From Cellulophaga sp. L1A9 (lineage in GTDB: Bacteria; Bacteroidota; Bacteroidia; Flavobacteriales; Flavobacteriaceae): a stretch of DNA of 64,000 nt. The first letter of the stretch is position 1; each line of letters opens with the position of its first letter. The position numbers and the translations under genes are program-made. Location of the stretch: the NCBI RefSeq assembly GCF_009797025.1, contig NZ_CP047027.1, positions 930,001-994,000 on the forward strand. The letters are read 5' to 3'. Shown here one piece after another: positions 62,764 through 64,000 of the stretch. The notes beneath the pieces are model-generated. The model saw only the letters and a program-made list of their open reading frames with translations, was not told the origin of the DNA and did no database searches.

Positions 62764-63993
62764 ATGAAATTATATATAACTCTAATAACAATGATTTTAA
62801 CGACAAATTTATTTTGTCAAGAGATAAAGACGATAATTTCCATAGAAGGAGAAACATTTGACTTTGGAATTGAAGTCCAAAATGATTGGAAAAAAAGAGA
62901 CCAACTATTAGAAGATTTAGCCAATGAAAAAAAGAGTTGGGATAATTTAACAGAAGAAGAAAGTGAGCTTTTTGAAAAATATGACGAAACCTATGGAAGT
63001 ATGTGGGATGTGGAAGGAGGTGGATGCAGTTGGTACTGTGGGGCTGGAGAATATAGCGTAACAACATCATCTGAATTATCTTCTAACGGAAAAATAGATT
63101 ATAAAGCGAAAAACCTAACTGATTTTAGTTACCAAACTGCTTGGGTAGAAGGGAAAAAAGGCTACGGAATAGGAGAATCTATCAATTTTAGTTTTGCTCC
63201 TACGCATCCAAGAGTAACAACAATAATCTTCGCTAACGGTTATGTGAAAAGTAAAAAGGCTTGGAAAGACAACTCAAGAGTGCATAAATTAAAAATGCTT
63301 GTTAACAATGAACCATTTGCTATAATTGAATTAAAAGATATTTATTCAAAACAAATAATTGAGCTTGAAAAACCTCTAGGAAATTTAGATAGGAAAGATT
63401 TTGACAAATTAAAGGAGAAAGATAATTGGAATATAAAATTTGAAATTCTATCTGTTTATAAAGGAGACAAATATGATGACACCGCCATTTCAGAGCTTTA
63501 CTTTGATGGTTTGGATGTTCATTGCTTGGCAAAAGGAACATTAATAACTATGGGTGATAAAACACTCAAAAAAATAGAAGATTTAAAAGTAGGAGACAAA
63601 ATACTGTCTTATAACAAAAAGACTGGTGAATATGAAAGTTCTATCATAAAAGAATTAGCAAGTCAAATTCATAAAGATCTTATCAATATCGAGTTCTCCA
63701 ATGGAATGCAATTAACCTGTACAAAAGACCATCCTTTTTTAGCGAAAAACCTTAGTTGGACTTCGATGAACCCCAACAAGACAGAAAGAGACTATGAAAT
63801 AAATGATGTAATACTACTTAAAGTAGGAACTAAAGTTAGAGATCTGAAAAGCGAATTAGAAGTTGTAAAAATTAATGAGGTTAAAGAAGAACAGATTACT
63901 TACACAATTGTTGACTTAAGCAAAAACAAGACATTTGTTGCAAACGGAATAATAACTGGGATTGAAAAATTACGTGTGCCAAAAAAGAACTGA
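62764..63993 (+). CDS. Secreted protein with NADase-type glycan-binding and Hint domains
   Basis: The 409-residue protein has a signal peptide (ITMILTTNLFCQ). Residues about 85-220 resemble the discoidin-like NADase-type glycan-binding domain: YSVTTSSELSSNGKIDYKAK, TAWVEGKKGYGIGESINFSF. Residues 254-400 are a Hint (intein-like) domain starting at CLAKGTLITM and including LTCTKDHPF and FVANGI. Hint domains self-cleave to release a C-terminal part. Here almost nothing follows (GIEKLRVPKKN), and the stop lies inside the next att element. Confidence 0.8.
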   Translation: MKLYITLITMILTTNLFCQEIKTIISIEGETFDFGIEVQNDWKKRDQLLEDLANEKKSWDNLTEEESELFEKYDETYGSMWDVEGGGCSWYCGAGEYSVTTSSELSSNGKIDYKAKNLTDFSYQTAWVEGKKGYGIGESINFSFAPTHPRVTTIIFANGYVKSKKAWKDNSRVHKLKMLVNNEPFAIIELKDIYSKQIIELEKPLGNLDRKDFDKLKEKDNWNIKFEILSVYKGDKYDDTAISELYFDGLDVHCLAKGTLITMGDKTLKKIEDLKVGDKILSYNKKTGEYESSIIKELASQIHKDLINIEFSNGMQLTCTKDHPFLAKNLSWTSMNPNKTERDYEINDVILLKVGTKVRDLKSELEVVKINEVKEEQITYTIVDLSKNKTFVANGIITGIEKLRVPKKN

Positions 63994-64000
63994 GGTAAAA
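63974..64000 (+). repeat. Class I att-like element 8, left end only (window edge)
   Basis: GTGTGCCAAA pairs at 9 of 10 with the start GTTGGCACAC (62735) and is followed by the class I start AAAGAACTGAGGTAAAA. The last seven codons of the Hint gene overlap it. The array therefore continues past the window. Confidence 0.75.

Larger units (their letters stand above)
40367..64000 (+). mobile_element. Integron-like gene-cassette array (continues past the window)
   Basis: About 19 cassettes of one or two + strand genes are separated by recurring non-coding elements. In at least 13 cassettes the first 7-10 bases (GTTR...) are reverse-complementary to the last bases before the next element (...YAAC) at 7/9 to 10/10 positions. 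Examples: GTTATGTGT (46854) with ACACATAAC (47653); GTTGTAGCCA (49643) with TGGCTACAAC (51006); GTTGTAAAA (60074) with TTTTACAAC (60961). This is how integron cassettes carry their own R'' and R' halves. No integrase is in the window. Confidence 0.75.

Noticed and set aside
40367..64000. CRISPR array as an explanation for the regular repeats
   Set aside because: Repeats are 22-620 bp, have inverted-repeat ends and are separated by genes, not by uniform 30-40-bp spacers; no cas gene is present.

Overview
The window is low-GC, intergenic-rich DNA of a Bacteroidota bacterium, most likely a marine Flavobacteriaceae. The evidence is a SusC/TonB-dependent receptor, a LytTR kinase/regulator locus, M3 and S9 peptidases, an Hpt-Adk fusion, many small lipoproteins, and almost no purine-rich Shine-Dalgarno sequences. 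No tRNA, rRNA or CRISPR array was recognised.

Left part (1-24,710) is mostly chromosomal core. A SusC receptor (cut by the window edge) and a secreted phosphodiesterase form a minus-strand operon. It faces a TetR gene across an intergenic palindrome. A LytTR response regulator, a LytS-type kinase and a degenerate second kinase follow (6,690-9,556). Next to them lies a probable local regulon: two micro-ORFs, five near-identical tandem genes for secreted ankyrin-repeat proteins (10,760-13,864) and an S9 peptidase. Each has an upstream pair of AACGG half-sites exactly 21 bp apart, the spacing expected for LytTR-domain binding. Each tandem unit carries its own hairpin terminator, and one unit has lost its gene and kept its promoter. 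Then come obgE, a fused hpt-adk, purK - lipoprotein - purE, and an M3 peptidase.

Middle part (24,711-40,195) is accessory. It holds a duplicated pair of zinc-ribbon membrane-protein genes, a stand-alone toxin-type metallopeptidase, lipoproteins, a WG-repeat relic, Dps, a peroxiredoxin, and a cluster of about 130-bp palindromic repeats flanking a small GIY-YIG gene.

Right part (40,196-64,000) is the most unusual. All intact genes read rightward as one- to two-gene units separated by recurring non-coding elements. The few bases that open each unit (GTTR...) are usually the reverse complement of the bases that close the same unit (...YAAC). This is the defining geometry of integron gene cassettes and their attC sites. 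Most sites are not canonical: one is 70 bp, several are about 110-200 bp, and at least seven are versions of a roughly 600-bp element. That element contains a terminator, an antisense C-terminal relic of an IS110-family transposase, and two terminal hairpins, one with compensatory changes. The cargo includes nucleases, an OLD-type ATPase, a NADAR protein, immunity-like proteins, amidohydrolases and a Hint protein. No integrase lies in the window, so the array is either a cluster of att sites served in trans or part of a longer integron. I read the cassette logic from the sequence by eye; novelty could not be checked.
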